From an uncultured Clostridia bacterium (GTDB lineage: Bacteria > Bacillota > Clostridia > Oscillospirales > Ruminococcaceae), in contig CANRJB010000009.1 in NCBI GenBank assembly GCA_947630845.1, positions 1 to 64,000 of the forward strand: 64,000 nt of DNA, given 5' to 3'. The notes under the pieces are model-generated. The model was not told the origin of the DNA and did no database searches. It was given only the letters and a program-made list of their open reading frames with translations. The stretch's first letter is position 1. Every line of letters begins with the position of its first letter. A program made the translations under genes and the position numbers. Positions 17,574 to 25,891 of this stretch are shown here, piece after piece.

Positions 17574-19130
17574 TTATGTGACAGCGGTCGTCTTGATACC
17601 GCTGTTTTTCGCTTTTTCAAGCATCTCCTCCGATGCATTGGGTCTGACGGCAGCCTGTGAGCATTTTGCCCGGATGACATAGCGTTTTCCTGTTACCTTC
17701 TGGATGGCATCGCCGAGAGAGACAGCATTCTCCTTGACCTTGAACATATCCAGAAAGAACCGGTTCTCTGCCACAATGAGCATGACATTGGCATACTCCA
17801 CAGCATTGGAACCTTTGAGCGTTCCCTGCACCGCAGGGTTGATCCTGCCGCATTCTTCGAGGATCTCCTGCCATTGTAAGACGGGCTTGAAATCCGAAGT
17901 ACGGAGCTTACGGATATCGACTTCCGGCACAGGTTCAGGCACAGGCGGCGGCTGCGGCTTTGTCAGCTCTGATGGAACCGTTTCCACAGGTCTGTTTTCA
18001 AGGGCAGTGATGCGGTCGCTGATCGCCTGTATCTCCGCAGCAGGGATATCCGCATTCTGTGTGATGCGGATCAGTGTCATCTCCATCTCCACACGGCGGT
18101 TGACGGCACGTCCCATGCGTTCCCGGCAGCTCTGGAGTTTCCGGAGCGCATCCATGATCTGCGGCATTCCGGTTTCCTGCGCAAGCCTTTGCAGCACAGT
18201 CAGCTCCTCTCCCATGCAGTTGGTCAGATTCGTACTGCCGCCGGCTTTCAGCAGCATCATATCCCGGTACATCAGAATCAGCTCATCGCAGAGTCTTGTC
18301 AGGTCTTTCGATGCATTGTGCATCTCCGAGACAAGAGCCATGGCGTTAGCCGTATCCTTTGTATGGAGTGCTTCCATGAGTTTCAGGATGTCGCCCCTTC
18401 CGGCAGCACCCGCAGCTTCGGCAGTGAGCTGTGCGGTGATGGTATCGCCGAGTGCGGCGCATCTGTCGAGCAGTGAGATGGCATCACGCATACCGCCGTC
18501 TGCCAGTCTTGCCATCAATTCGGCAGCATCCGGTTCAAGGGCGATATGCTCCTCTCCGGCGATATATTCCAGCCTTGTGACAAGATCTTCCAGCCGGATA
18601 CGGCGGAAGTCATAACGCTGACATCGGGAGATGATGGTTGCAGGGACTTTATGAATTTCCGTCGTGGCAAGGATGAACTTGACATAATCCGGCGGTTCTT
18701 CCATAATTTTCAGCAATGCATTGAAGGCACTTGGCGAGAGCATGTGTACCTCGTCGATGATGTAGACCTTGAACCGGCAGCGTTCCGGCGTATAGACAGT
18801 TGCTTCCCGGAGATCACGGATATCCTCGACACTGTTGTTAGAGGCAGCATCAATTTCAATGAGGTCGGACAGCACACCGGCTTCGGCATCCTTACAGATG
18901 CTGCATTTCAGGCAGGGATTGCCGTCCGCATCCGGATGCTCACAATTCACAGCCTTTGCAAGGATCCTTGCGCAGGTCGTCTTACCCGTACCCCGTGAGC
19001 CTGTGAACAGGTAGGCATGTGCAGTTGTGCTGTGCCGCACCTGATTACGCAAAGTCGTTGTGACCTGCGGCTGGGACAGGACATCATCAAATGTCATTGG
19101 TCTCCATTTCCGGTACAGTGCCTGATACAC
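17574..19130 (-). CDS. dnaX: DNA polymerase III gamma/tau subunit
   Basis: A 518-residue clamp-loader ATPase: QALYRKWRPMTFDDV, Walker A GSRGTGKTT, the zinc-binding run CEHPDADGNPCLKCSICKD, Walker B IIDEVHML, and SRC sensor (TIISRCQRYDF). The C-terminal part is short compared with long tau proteins. GTG 19130 is chosen because GGGAGGG lies eight bases upstream; the ORF-track extension to 19274 runs through the SRP RNA gene. First protein gene of the dnaX-ybaB-recR operon. Confidence 0.95.
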   Translation of the reverse strand: MYQALYRKWRPMTFDDVLSQPQVTTTLRNQVRHSTTAHAYLFTGSRGTGKTTCARILAKAVNCEHPDADGNPCLKCSICKDAEAGVLSDLIEIDAASNNSVEDIRDLREATVYTPERCRFKVYIIDEVHMLSPSAFNALLKIMEEPPDYVKFILATTEIHKVPATIISRCQRYDFRRIRLEDLVTRLEYIAGEEHIALEPDAAELMARLADGGMRDAISLLDRCAALGDTITAQLTAEAAGAAGRGDILKLMEALHTKDTANAMALVSEMHNASKDLTRLCDELILMYRDMMLLKAGGSTNLTNCMGEELTVLQRLAQETGMPQIMDALRKLQSCRERMGRAVNRRVEMEMTLIRITQNADIPAAEIQAISDRITALENRPVETVPSELTKPQPPPVPEPVPEVDIRKLRTSDFKPVLQWQEILEECGRINPAVQGTLKGSNAVEYANVMLIVAENRFFLDMFKVKENAVSLGDAIQKVTGKRYVIRAKCSQAAVRPNASEEMLEKAKNSGIKTTAVT

Positions 19131-19154
19131 GACCGATCCCTCCCATCTTCCGGA

Positions 19155-19290
19155 TAGCACAATTCGGAACATAGGTGTGCAGGCTTGCTGCGGCACATGA
19201 AACGATCCGCTTAATGCTGCTCGGTTCCCCGCCTGACATGGTTCACAGTGCTCCATTGCACAGGGCCCGCACACCTATATTCCGAACACT
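19155..19290 (-). ncRNA. ffs: Signal recognition particle RNA (4.5S-like)
   Basis: The minus strand forms one long hairpin: GTTCGGAATATAGGTGTGC at the 5' end pairs with CACACCTATGTTCCGAA at the 3' end. The conserved core is TGTGAACCATGTCAGGCGGG followed by GAACCGAGCAGCA, the Ffh-binding GTCAGG...AGCAGC pattern. The visible length of about 135 bases leaves no room for an Alu domain, so this is the short form. Its position just before dnaX is the classical scr-dnaX order. Exact ends are estimates. Confidence 0.9.
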
Positions 19291-19320
19291 TTTGCTCTTG
19301 CTCTGACATTATCCTTCATG

Positions 19321-19349
19321 ATTATAACATATTCTCAGACTTTTTGCAA
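19321..19349 (-). promoter_or_regulatory. SRP RNA promoter
   Basis: Minus strand TTGCAA (19349-19344), 17-base spacer, TATAAT (19326-19321). Transcription would start about 20 bases before the SRP helix, implying 5' processing. Confidence 0.75.
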
Positions 19350-19511
19350 GTGCAAACCACAAATTCGGATATTATATACAAAAAATATACATGCGTTTTG
19401 TGCATCTATACAATCTTTTTGTTTTTTTCAAAATCTCTTGTAATATACAAAATTTTCTGGTATAATGAAAAAGGAAAATGATTTCTAACCTCTTTCTCTT
19501 ACTTTAGTTGG

Positions 19512-19540
19512 AAAAGACACGGTTTCGACCGTGTCTTTTT
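19512..19540 (-). terminator. Terminator of the AT-hook protein gene
   Basis: AAAAGACACGG-tcgaaa-CCGTGTCTTTT with T-runs on both strands. It serves the minus-strand gene ending at 19599. Confidence 0.85.
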
Positions 19541-19598
19541 CATTTTTCTGCAACTGAAAAAATATCCTCTGCCGGAGCAGAGGATACAGGATCTTATC

Positions 19599-20411
19599 TT
19601 ACTTCTTGGTACTCTTTCTGCCTCTCTTCTTCGGAGCAGCAGTTTCCTCTGCCTTCTTGGCAGCAGGCTTTCTGCCTCTTTTCTTCGGTGCAGCTTCCGC
19701 AGCAGCGGTTTCTTCTGCCTTCTTAGCGGCAGGTTTTCTGCCTCTCTTTTTCGGAGCAGCCGGAGCAGCTTCCACCGGAGCAGCAGCTTCCACCGGAGCA
19801 GTCTCGACCGGAGCAGCAACTTCTGCCGGAGCGGCTTCCACCGGAGCAGTTTCGACCGGTGCAGCTTCTGCCACAACAGTCTCCTCGACTTTCTTAGCAG
19901 GTTCTTCTGCCTTCTTAGCGGTTTCTTCTACCTTCTTGGCAGCAGGTTTTCTGCCTCTTTTCTTCGGAGCAGCTTCCGCAGCAGTCTCTTCTGCCTTCTT
20001 GGCAGCAGGCTTTCTGCCTCTCTTTTTCGGAGCAGCCGGAGCAGCTTCTGCTGCAGTCTTCTTTGTCTCCTTCTTGGCAGCCGTCTTTTTCATCGGGATC
20101 GTGTCGCCGAGTACCAGTGTCTTTTCCCAGTCACCCTCATGAGAGATCTTGCCCTCATTCACAGCATCTTCGAGGGAGACTTTGCCCTGTGCAACAGCAA
20201 GCACATCTGCGCCGTCTGCTGTCAGCAGTGCATCACGGTCATTGTAGTCATAGGGGGCAACATAGAGGACCCCGTCTGCAATTTCCATGTAGAATGCACC
20301 CTGTGCTTCACCGGTCACATTGACCTGTACGGCAACATGTTCCTCTACTTTGGAAGCATCAGCTTTCGCAAGAGCAGTCTGCACTTTTTTTACCAGTTCA
20401 TGATATGTCAT
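19599..20411 (-). CDS. SCP2-like domain fused to five AT-hook repeats
   Basis: A 270-residue protein. Residues about 1-105 (MTYHELVKKVQTALAKAD...GAFYMEIADGVLYVAPYDYNDRDALLTADGADVLAVAQGKVSLEDAV) resemble the SCP2 sterol-carrier fold, which binds lipids or acts in dimerisation. The remaining 165 residues are a low-complexity Lys/Ala/Pro/Glu tail containing RGRKPAAKK four times and RGRKSTKK once. RGRKP is the core of the AT-hook, a minor-groove binder of AT tracts, and the tail also resembles histone H1-like proteins. An acidic/neutral AAPVETAPVEAAP block separates hooks 2 and 3. ATG 20411 has AAGGTGA upstream. A chromatin role is inferred; no partner is visible. Confidence 0.8.
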   Translation of the reverse strand: MTYHELVKKVQTALAKADASKVEEHVAVQVNVTGEAQGAFYMEIADGVLYVAPYDYNDRDALLTADGADVLAVAQGKVSLEDAVNEGKISHEGDWEKTLVLGDTIPMKKTAAKKETKKTAAEAAPAAPKKRGRKPAAKKAEETAAEAAPKKRGRKPAAKKVEETAKKAEEPAKKVEETVVAEAAPVETAPVEAAPAEVAAPVETAPVEAAAPVEAAPAAPKKRGRKPAAKKAEETAAAEAAPKKRGRKPAAKKAEETAAPKKRGRKSTKK

Positions 20412-20470
20412 GTCGATCACCTTTCCTTCATCCGTTTTAGCGGAATGCATAATATAATTTTGCTATGAAT

Positions 20471-20499
20471 ATTATACAGGAAATTGCGGATTTCGTCAA
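20471..20499 (-). promoter_or_regulatory. Promoter of the AT-hook protein gene
   Basis: Minus strand TTGACG (20499-20494), 17-base spacer, TATAAT (20476-20471). The rest of the 384-base AT-rich gap to glgA holds an AACGTT-centred palindrome near 20680 and the glgA promoter, with nothing else recognised. Confidence 0.8.
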
Positions 20500-20729
20500 T
20501 GAATATTCCGCAATTTCTGCATATCATACAATAAATTGTACTTTATAGCCCTTATTTTTGGGCAAAAGTACGGATTTTACCGGAAAATATTCTGCCTTTT
20601 CATGGAATTTTCCGTCACTGATAAAAGAATGGACAGCAAAAAAAGATTTATACAGCCGGAGTGTTTTTTTTTACGAAAACGTTTTTTGTTGACCTTGAAC
20701 AAAAAAATGAAAAAATGTGAAAAAATCTC

Positions 20730-20758
20730 TTGACGAGAGAAAGGAAAAGGAGTATAAT
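20730..20758 (+). promoter_or_regulatory. glgA promoter
   Basis: TTGACG (20730-20735), 17-base spacer, TATAAT (20753-20758). Confidence 0.8.
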
Positions 20759-20795
20759 AAAAACAGAAACTTAAATTCAAAAGGAGGGTTTCACC

Positions 20796-22244
20796 TTGAC
20801 CAATATTTTATTTGCAGCATCCGAATGTGTGCCGTTCGTTAAGACCGGAGGTCTGGCTGATGTTGTCGGTGCGCTTCCGAAGTATCTGGATAAGAATCGT
20901 TTTGATGTCCGTGTCATCATTCCGTACTATACCTGTATCCCCGGCAGATACCGCAATTTCTTCCACTATCGCCACCATTTCTATATGGATTATGCAGGGA
21001 GACAGGAACATGTCGGCATCATGGAATATGAGTTTGACGGCGTCAAATTCTATTTCGTTGACAATGAGTATTATTTCAACGGCGAATCTCCCTACAGCAG
21101 TAATCTGAAATGGGATATCGAACGCTTTACTTTCTACTGTAAGGCAGTGCTTGCCATGATGCCTGTCATCGGTTTCCATCCGGAGATCATCCACTGCCAT
21201 GACTGGCAGACAGGTCTTATCCCTGTGCTGCTCCACAGCACCTTTGCGACCCATCCGTTCTATCAGGGCGTGAAGTCCATCATGACCATCCACAATCTGC
21301 GCTTTCAGGGTGTCTGGGACATCAAGACATTCCAGCAGAATACCGGTCTTCCGGGCTATATGTTCACCCCCGATAAGCTTGAATTTCACAAGGATGCCAA
21401 CATGCTCAAAGGCGGTCTGGTCTATGCCGACTATATCACCACCGTCTCCGAAACCTATGCTGAGGAGATCAAGACTCCTGAGTACGGCGAACACCTCAAC
21501 GGTCTGCTCTCTGCCCGGTCGCAGTCACTGCGTGGCATTGTAAACGGCATCGACTACGGCGTGTTTGACCCGGCAACTGACAAGAAAATTTTCTTCAATT
21601 ATAACGCTGAAAACTGCCTGCAGGGCAAAGCAGAAAACAAGCATCAGTTACAGGCTGAACTTGGTCTGCCGCAGGATAACCGCATCATGCTTATCGGCAT
21701 CATCTCCCGTCTGACCGATCAGAAGGGACTGAATCTGCTGGGCGATGTGTTTGAACGGTTTCTGGATGAGAACACGCAGTTTGTGGTCATCGGTACAGGA
21801 GAACCGGGGTATGAGAATATGTTCCGCTACTTTGCCGGACGTTATCCCGATCGCTGCTCTGCCAACATCTGCTACAACGATGCCCTCGCACGCAAGCTCT
21901 ATGCAGGGTCGGATATGATGCTTGTGCCGTCCCGGTTTGAACCCTGCGGACTGACACAGCTCATGGCACTGCGCTACGGTTCTGTGCCGCTCGTGCGTGA
22001 GACAGGCGGTCTGAAAGACACCGTTCAGCCGTACAATGAATTTGATCTGACCGGCACAGGCTTTACCTTCGGTCCGTTCAATTCCGGCGACTTTCTGAAC
22101 ACCGTCAACTACGCAAAATCCGTTTTCTTCAACTACCGTGACAACTGGAATGCCATGGTCAGACGTGGCATGGAGACTGATTTCTCGTGGAACAGCTCTG
22201 CAAGACAGTATGAAGGTATGTATGAGTGGCTGCTCGGTAAATAA
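20796..22244 (+). CDS. glgA: Glycogen synthase (ADP-glucose type)
   Basis: A 482-residue GT5 enzyme that extends alpha-1,4-glucan from ADP-glucose. It has the substrate motif FVKTGGLADVVGALP near the N-terminus, IIHCHDWQTGLIPVLL, and the GT-B C-terminal signature SRFEPCGLTQLMALRYGSVPLVRETGGLKDTV. The start is TTG 20796, eight bases after AAGGAGGG. Length is normal. It is transcribed alone here; the other glg genes are not in the window. Confidence 0.95.
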   Translation: MTNILFAASECVPFVKTGGLADVVGALPKYLDKNRFDVRVIIPYYTCIPGRYRNFFHYRHHFYMDYAGRQEHVGIMEYEFDGVKFYFVDNEYYFNGESPYSSNLKWDIERFTFYCKAVLAMMPVIGFHPEIIHCHDWQTGLIPVLLHSTFATHPFYQGVKSIMTIHNLRFQGVWDIKTFQQNTGLPGYMFTPDKLEFHKDANMLKGGLVYADYITTVSETYAEEIKTPEYGEHLNGLLSARSQSLRGIVNGIDYGVFDPATDKKIFFNYNAENCLQGKAENKHQLQAELGLPQDNRIMLIGIISRLTDQKGLNLLGDVFERFLDENTQFVVIGTGEPGYENMFRYFAGRYPDRCSANICYNDALARKLYAGSDMMLVPSRFEPCGLTQLMALRYGSVPLVRETGGLKDTVQPYNEFDLTGTGFTFGPFNSGDFLNTVNYAKSVFFNYRDNWNAMVRRGMETDFSWNSSARQYEGMYEWLLGK

Positions 22245-22321
22245 CCGGGATAACAACTGATGATAAGGATGCTGGTGTTTCCGGCATCCTTTTTCTGTTA
22301 TGCCATATTTTTGCGTTTCTG

Positions 22322-22350
22322 TTGACTTTACGGAAATTTTGGGGTATAAT
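22322..22350 (+). promoter_or_regulatory. Promoter of the polysaccharide permease gene
   Basis: TTGACT (22322-22327), 17-base spacer, TATAAT (22345-22350), then AAGGAAAGGAGGG before the ATG. Confidence 0.8.
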
Positions 22351-22380
22351 ATCATTGATATGAAGGAAAGGAGGGTCTGC

Positions 22381-23160
22381 ATGATACAGCAGATCAGAGA
22401 ACTTTTTGCCTACAGACAGATGATCATCAGCCTTGTCCGGAAAGATCTGCGTGGACGCTACAAGGGCAGTGTGCTTGGATTCCTGTGGACATTCATCAAT
22501 CCGCTGTTTCAGCTTGTGGTGTATACATTGGTGTTCTCCTTCATTCTGAAAAGCAATATCGACAAATACTATCTCTATCTCTTTGTGGCACTCATCCCGT
22601 GGATTTTCTTTTCTGCCTCCATCACAGGCGGCTCATCAAGCATCATCGCACAGAAAGATCTGGTCAAGAAGATCTACTTCCCCCGGCAGGTCATCCCCAT
22701 TTCCTATGTGACAAGCTGTTTTGTGAACATGCTGCTGTGCTTCCTTGTCATCATGGCAGTGGTGCTGCTGTCAGGCATCCGGCTGCATCCGGTCGGGCTG
22801 CTCTGTCTTCCGGTCATCATGGCAGTGGAATACCTGCTTGCGCTCGGCATGGCACTGCTTGCATCGGCAGTGACCGTGTATTTCAAGGATTTAGAGCATA
22901 TCCTCGGCATTGTCTCCATGGCGTGGATGTACCTCACGCCGATCATGTACGACAAGTCCATTGTCCCCGCAGAGATGCTCCCGTTCTTCAACCTCAATCC
23001 CATGACCCACATCATCGACTGTTACCGTGCTGTGCTGTACAGCGGAGAGGTTCCGCAGCTTGGCTCACTGCTTTCATCTTTTGTGCTGGGGATGTTGTTT
23101 TTGGCGGTGGGATGGATAGTGTTTGCACGGCTGCAAAAGCATTTTGCAGAGGTGCTGTGA
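22381..23160 (+). CDS. Wzm-like ABC permease for polysaccharide export
   Basis: A 259-residue ABC2-type permease with six hydrophobic segments. The start LVRKDLRGRYKGSVLGFLWTFINPLFQLVVYTLVFSFIL is typical of Wzm/TagG/RfbA proteins that export O-antigen or teichoic acids, and LNPMTHIIDCYRAVLY near the end is the matching C-terminal signature. ATG 22381 follows AAGGAGGG. The partner ATPase (Wzt/TagH) normally lies next door but is absent; a repeat tract and a glycosyltransferase follow instead. The window does not show which ATPase it uses. Confidence 0.88.
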   Translation: MIQQIRELFAYRQMIISLVRKDLRGRYKGSVLGFLWTFINPLFQLVVYTLVFSFILKSNIDKYYLYLFVALIPWIFFSASITGGSSSIIAQKDLVKKIYFPRQVIPISYVTSCFVNMLLCFLVIMAVVLLSGIRLHPVGLLCLPVIMAVEYLLALGMALLASAVTVYFKDLEHILGIVSMAWMYLTPIMYDKSIVPAEMLPFFNLNPMTHIIDCYRAVLYSGEVPQLGSLLSSFVLGMLFLAVGWIVFARLQKHFAEVL

Positions 23161-23176
23161 CCGGATTCTGATACGA

Positions 23177-23211
23177 CCCTGATGAATCTGATGCCTGTCA
23201 GATTATCAGGG
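23177..23211. repeat. Dispersed palindrome, copy 1 (after the Wzm gene)
   Basis: CCCTGATgAATCTGA-tgcctg-TCAGATTATCAGGG forms a long hairpin. Three relatives occur at 39398, 45590 and 46730. It may act as a terminator, though only a short CTTTG follows. Confidence 0.8.
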
Positions 23212-23230
23212 CTTTGTGCCATCCGCAAAT

Positions 23231-23466
23231 TGTCGAATATTGTCGGATAGTGTCGAATATTGTCGGATAGTGTCGTATTTGGATACTGTCGAATATTGTC
23301 GAATGTGAATGTTATCATATTCGAATACTGTCGTATATTGTCGGATAGTGTCGAATAATGTCGAATACTGTCGGATTTGAATGTTATCATATTCGGATAC
23401 TGTCGTATATTGTCGTATAACGTCGAATCATGTCGAATAGTATCGTATTCGGATACTGTCGAATCA
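23231..23466. repeat. Tandem decamer tract TGTCGNATAN
   Basis: About 16 copies of TGTCG(A/G/T)ATAN run head to tail. Most are spaced exactly 10 bases apart (for example starts 23231, 23241, 23251, 23261, 23271). Two 16-base variants and two 32-base units TGTCG...GAATGTTATCATATTCGRATAC (23297 and 23369) interrupt the series. The tract fills most of the gap between the permease and glycosyltransferase genes. No promoter is obvious in it. The minus strand stays open through it, giving a repetitive peptide considered non-coding. Confidence 0.9.
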
Positions 23467-23490
23467 TAGAAAATGAGGAAAGGAATGCCC

Positions 23491-24456
23491 ATGAAACTTA
23501 TTATTCAGATACCCTGCTTCAACGAGGAGGAAACACTCGGACTTGCCTACAATGACCTGCCCCGGCAGATCGACGGCATTGATACCATCGAATACCTCAT
23601 CATCAACGACGGCAGCACTGATCATACCGTCGAAAAAGCAAGAGAACTCGGTTTTCATCACATCGTCTCCTTCCGCCGCAACAAGGGTCTGGCTATGGGA
23701 TTCATGGCAGGGCTGGACGCTTGTCTGCATCTGGGAGCAGATATCATCGTCAACACCGATGCCGATAATCAGTACTGCGGCGCAGACATTGCAAAGCTTG
23801 TGCGCCCCATCCTTGACGGGAAAGCTGACATCGTCATCGGCGAACGCCCCATTGACCAGACAGAACACTTCTCATGGAAAAAGAAAAAATTCCAGCACAT
23901 CGGCAGTTGGGTGGTGCGTGTGGCATCCAGTACCGACATCCCCGATGCCCCCTCCGGTTTCCGTGCCTATTCAAGAGAAGCCGCACTGCGGATGAATGTC
24001 GTCAATGAGTACACCTATACCCTCGAAACCATCATTCAGGCAGGGCATAACAAAATCGCCATGTCCTCCGTCCCCATCCGCACCAATGCGGAGACTCGCC
24101 CCTCCCGGCTTTTTTCAAGTATGTGGCGATACATGAAGCGTTCTGCTGCCGTCATCATACGGTCATTCGTGATGTACCAGCCGCTGAAATTTTTCACGAT
24201 GCTCGGACTGGTGCTGATCTTGTTCGGGAGCGTGCTTGGGGTGCGGTATCTGATACTGCTGTTTTCCGGCGATGGCGGCGGTCATATCCAGTCGCTGATC
24301 CTGACGGCGATCCTGTTAATGGCAGGATTTCAGACCATCACCATCGGGCTGCTTGGCGACACCATTGCTGCCAACCGCAAGCTCATTGAGGACATGCAGT
24401 ATCGTATCCGCAAGATGGAATGCGGCTCTGCTCACGATGAGGACAAGCGGACATGA
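23491..24456 (+). CDS. GT2 glycosyltransferase, DPM1/GtrB-like, two C-terminal TM helices
   Basis: A roughly 321-residue protein with a GT-A domain (KLIIQIPCFNEEETL; YLIINDGSTDHT; NTDADNQY as the DxD-type metal site), then two membrane helices near the C-terminus (FTMLGLVLILFGSVLGVRYLILLF and SLILTAILLMAGFQTITIGLLG). This is the layout of polyprenyl-phosphate sugar synthases. It likely charges a lipid carrier with a sugar at the inner membrane face for surface glycan assembly. ATG 23491 is preferred; AGGAAAGGAA precedes it. Its stop overlaps the next gene by four bases. Confidence 0.9.
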   Translation: MKLIIQIPCFNEEETLGLAYNDLPRQIDGIDTIEYLIINDGSTDHTVEKARELGFHHIVSFRRNKGLAMGFMAGLDACLHLGADIIVNTDADNQYCGADIAKLVRPILDGKADIVIGERPIDQTEHFSWKKKKFQHIGSWVVRVASSTDIPDAPSGFRAYSREAALRMNVVNEYTYTLETIIQAGHNKIAMSSVPIRTNAETRPSRLFSSMWRYMKRSAAVIIRSFVMYQPLKFFTMLGLVLILFGSVLGVRYLILLFSGDGGGHIQSLILTAILLMAGFQTITIGLLGDTIAANRKLIEDMQYRIRKMECGSAHDEDKRT

Positions 24457-25397
24457 AAAAAATCCCTGAGCTTGTTCGCATAGCCGGCAATCTGGTCATG
24501 CTCCTTGCACTGGGATTTCTGGTAAAGCGGTTTCTTGGAATGGGACTGCGGTGGACGGATCTCCGGTCATGGGGTGTGATGGGGGCATTTCTGGTGTGCA
24601 TGACCGGGCAGGCGTTTCTGTTCTGCATCCAGTGCATCCCGTGGATGAATTTCACACGCTCACTTTCCGGCGTAAAGATCCCGTTCCGCCGTGCCATGCC
24701 GGTCTACACCCGTTCCAATATCTACAAATATCTGCCCGGCAATGTGTTCCAGTATGTCGGACGCAATCAGCTTGCTGCCGATATGCACATCAGTCATGTG
24801 GATGTGGCATGTGCGACGATTCTGGACATTCTGTTCTGTCTGGTGTGGATGTGTCTGTCAGCGGCAGTTCTGCTCCGGCAGAAGGCAGCGGAATTATTGG
24901 TGCAGTATCTGAACCGTTTCCTCATCATTGGCGGCATCGGTGTGGGGATAGCAGTGGTGGCGTTTGCTGTTTTCTGGCTGAAATTCCGTGACAAACTCAT
25001 TGCCTGTTTCCGGCGTTACAGAAAGGCATTTGCTCCTGAAAACCGGAACGCTCTGCTCTGCGGCATTTTCTATTATCTGCTGCACAGCAGCCTGTTGGCA
25101 GCGATGTATTTTGTCTGCCTGAAGCTCATGTTCCCGGCGGACACGCCGCTCTCCACACTCATCATGCTGACAGGAGCATTTGTGTTTGCATGGATCGTGG
25201 GTTTCATCACACCGGGCGCACCGGGCGGCATCGGCATAAGGGAATCGGTCATGATGCTTGTCAGCGGTGCAGAACATGAGCAGGAAGTGCTGCTGTTTGT
25301 ACTTGTGATGCGTGCAGCATCCGCTGCGGCGGATGTGCTGGCGTTTGCTGCCGGGGCAGTGTATCTGAAATGCAGCGGAGGGAAAAATGAAGAATAG
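24453..25397 (+). CDS. LPG-synthase-TM / YbhN-type membrane protein
   Basis: A 314-residue integral membrane protein with about eight hydrophobic segments. KYLPGNVFQYVGRNQLA and GFITPGAPGGIGIRESVMMLV are hallmarks of the lysylphosphatidylglycerol synthetase membrane-region family (flippase-like, UPF0104). It lacks the cytosolic aminoacyl-transferase domain of MprF, so it is a stand-alone membrane unit. Coupling by ATGA overlap to the GT2 gene suggests it handles the lipid-linked sugar that the GT2 makes, probably its movement across the membrane. Confidence 0.85.
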   Translation: MKKIPELVRIAGNLVMLLALGFLVKRFLGMGLRWTDLRSWGVMGAFLVCMTGQAFLFCIQCIPWMNFTRSLSGVKIPFRRAMPVYTRSNIYKYLPGNVFQYVGRNQLAADMHISHVDVACATILDILFCLVWMCLSAAVLLRQKAAELLVQYLNRFLIIGGIGVGIAVVAFAVFWLKFRDKLIACFRRYRKAFAPENRNALLCGIFYYLLHSSLLAAMYFVCLKLMFPADTPLSTLIMLTGAFVFAWIVGFITPGAPGGIGIRESVMMLVSGAEHEQEVLLFVLVMRAASAAADVLAFAAGAVYLKCSGGKNEE

Positions 25398-25406
25398 AGA
25401 GTCGTT

Positions 25407-25808
25407 CTATGCTCTGTGGGCATCCTTCAGCCGGAATGCCAGAGGGAGCAATTCTCCGAGGGTATGCACGCCGTCGGCGAGGATGATGCGGAAGTCATCA
25501 TCACACAATTCTGCCAATACCTGACGGCAGGCACCACATGGCGGACAGGACTTGACCGGTGTTTCGCCTTCGGGTGCGCCGCAGATGGCAATTGCACGGA
25601 ATTGCCTGTGCCCTTCTGATACTGCCTTGAAAAAAGCCGTGCGTTCCGCACAGTTGCCGAGCGGATAGGCAGCATTCTCCACATTACATCCTGTAAAGAC
25701 CGTGCCGTCTGCCGTCAGCAAAGCAGCACCGACCGCAAAACGGGAATACGGACACCATGCGTTCTCCCGTGCCTGTAAGGCAATTTCCATCAATTTATCA
25801 TCATTCAT
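25407..25808 (-). CDS. cdd: Cytidine deaminase
   Basis: A 133-residue enzyme of the homotetrameric type that deaminates cytidine and deoxycytidine for salvage. It has NVENAAYPLGNCAERTAFFKAV with zinc-binding Cys and catalytic Glu, and CPPCGACRQVLAEL with the other two zinc Cys residues. Length is normal. Single minus-strand gene, convergent with the polysaccharide genes. Confidence 0.95.
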   Translation of the reverse strand: MNDDKLMEIALQARENAWCPYSRFAVGAALLTADGTVFTGCNVENAAYPLGNCAERTAFFKAVSEGHRQFRAIAICGAPEGETPVKSCPPCGACRQVLAELCDDDFRIILADGVHTLGELLPLAFRLKDAHRA

Positions 25809-25828
25809 AACAAATTCTCCCGAAATAC

Positions 25829-25857
25829 TTGCAATTTTCTGACAAATATGCTATAAT
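25829..25857 (+). promoter_or_regulatory. Strong plus-strand promoter facing the ackA 3' end
   Basis: TTGCAA (25829-25834), 17-base spacer, TATAAT (25852-25857). It points into a terminator hairpin two bases downstream and then antisense to ackA; no plus-strand gene follows. Confidence 0.6.
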
Positions 25858-25858
25858 G

Positions 25859-25884
25859 AAAAGGCAGGTGAAAACCTGCCTTTT
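25859..25884. terminator. ackA terminator
   Basis: AAAAGGCAGG-tgaaaa-CCTGCCTTTT, symmetric with T-runs on both strands, seven bases beyond the ackA stop. Confidence 0.85.
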
Positions 25885-25891
25885 CGTATGC

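Noticed and set aside
19606-20142. 178-codon hydrophobic plus-strand ORF (FLPLFFGAA repeats)
   Set aside because: It is the antisense of the AT-hook repeats; the repetition is a by-product of the RGRKPAAKK codons.
23231-23466. Possible CRISPR array
   Set aside because: The repeats are contiguous 10-mers with no unique spacers, and no cas genes are in the window.
23022-23492. 156-codon minus-strand ORF through the decamer tract
   Set aside because: Its sequence is just the translation of the repeat (DNIRQYP-like units), it overlaps the permease gene, and it has no ribosome binding site.
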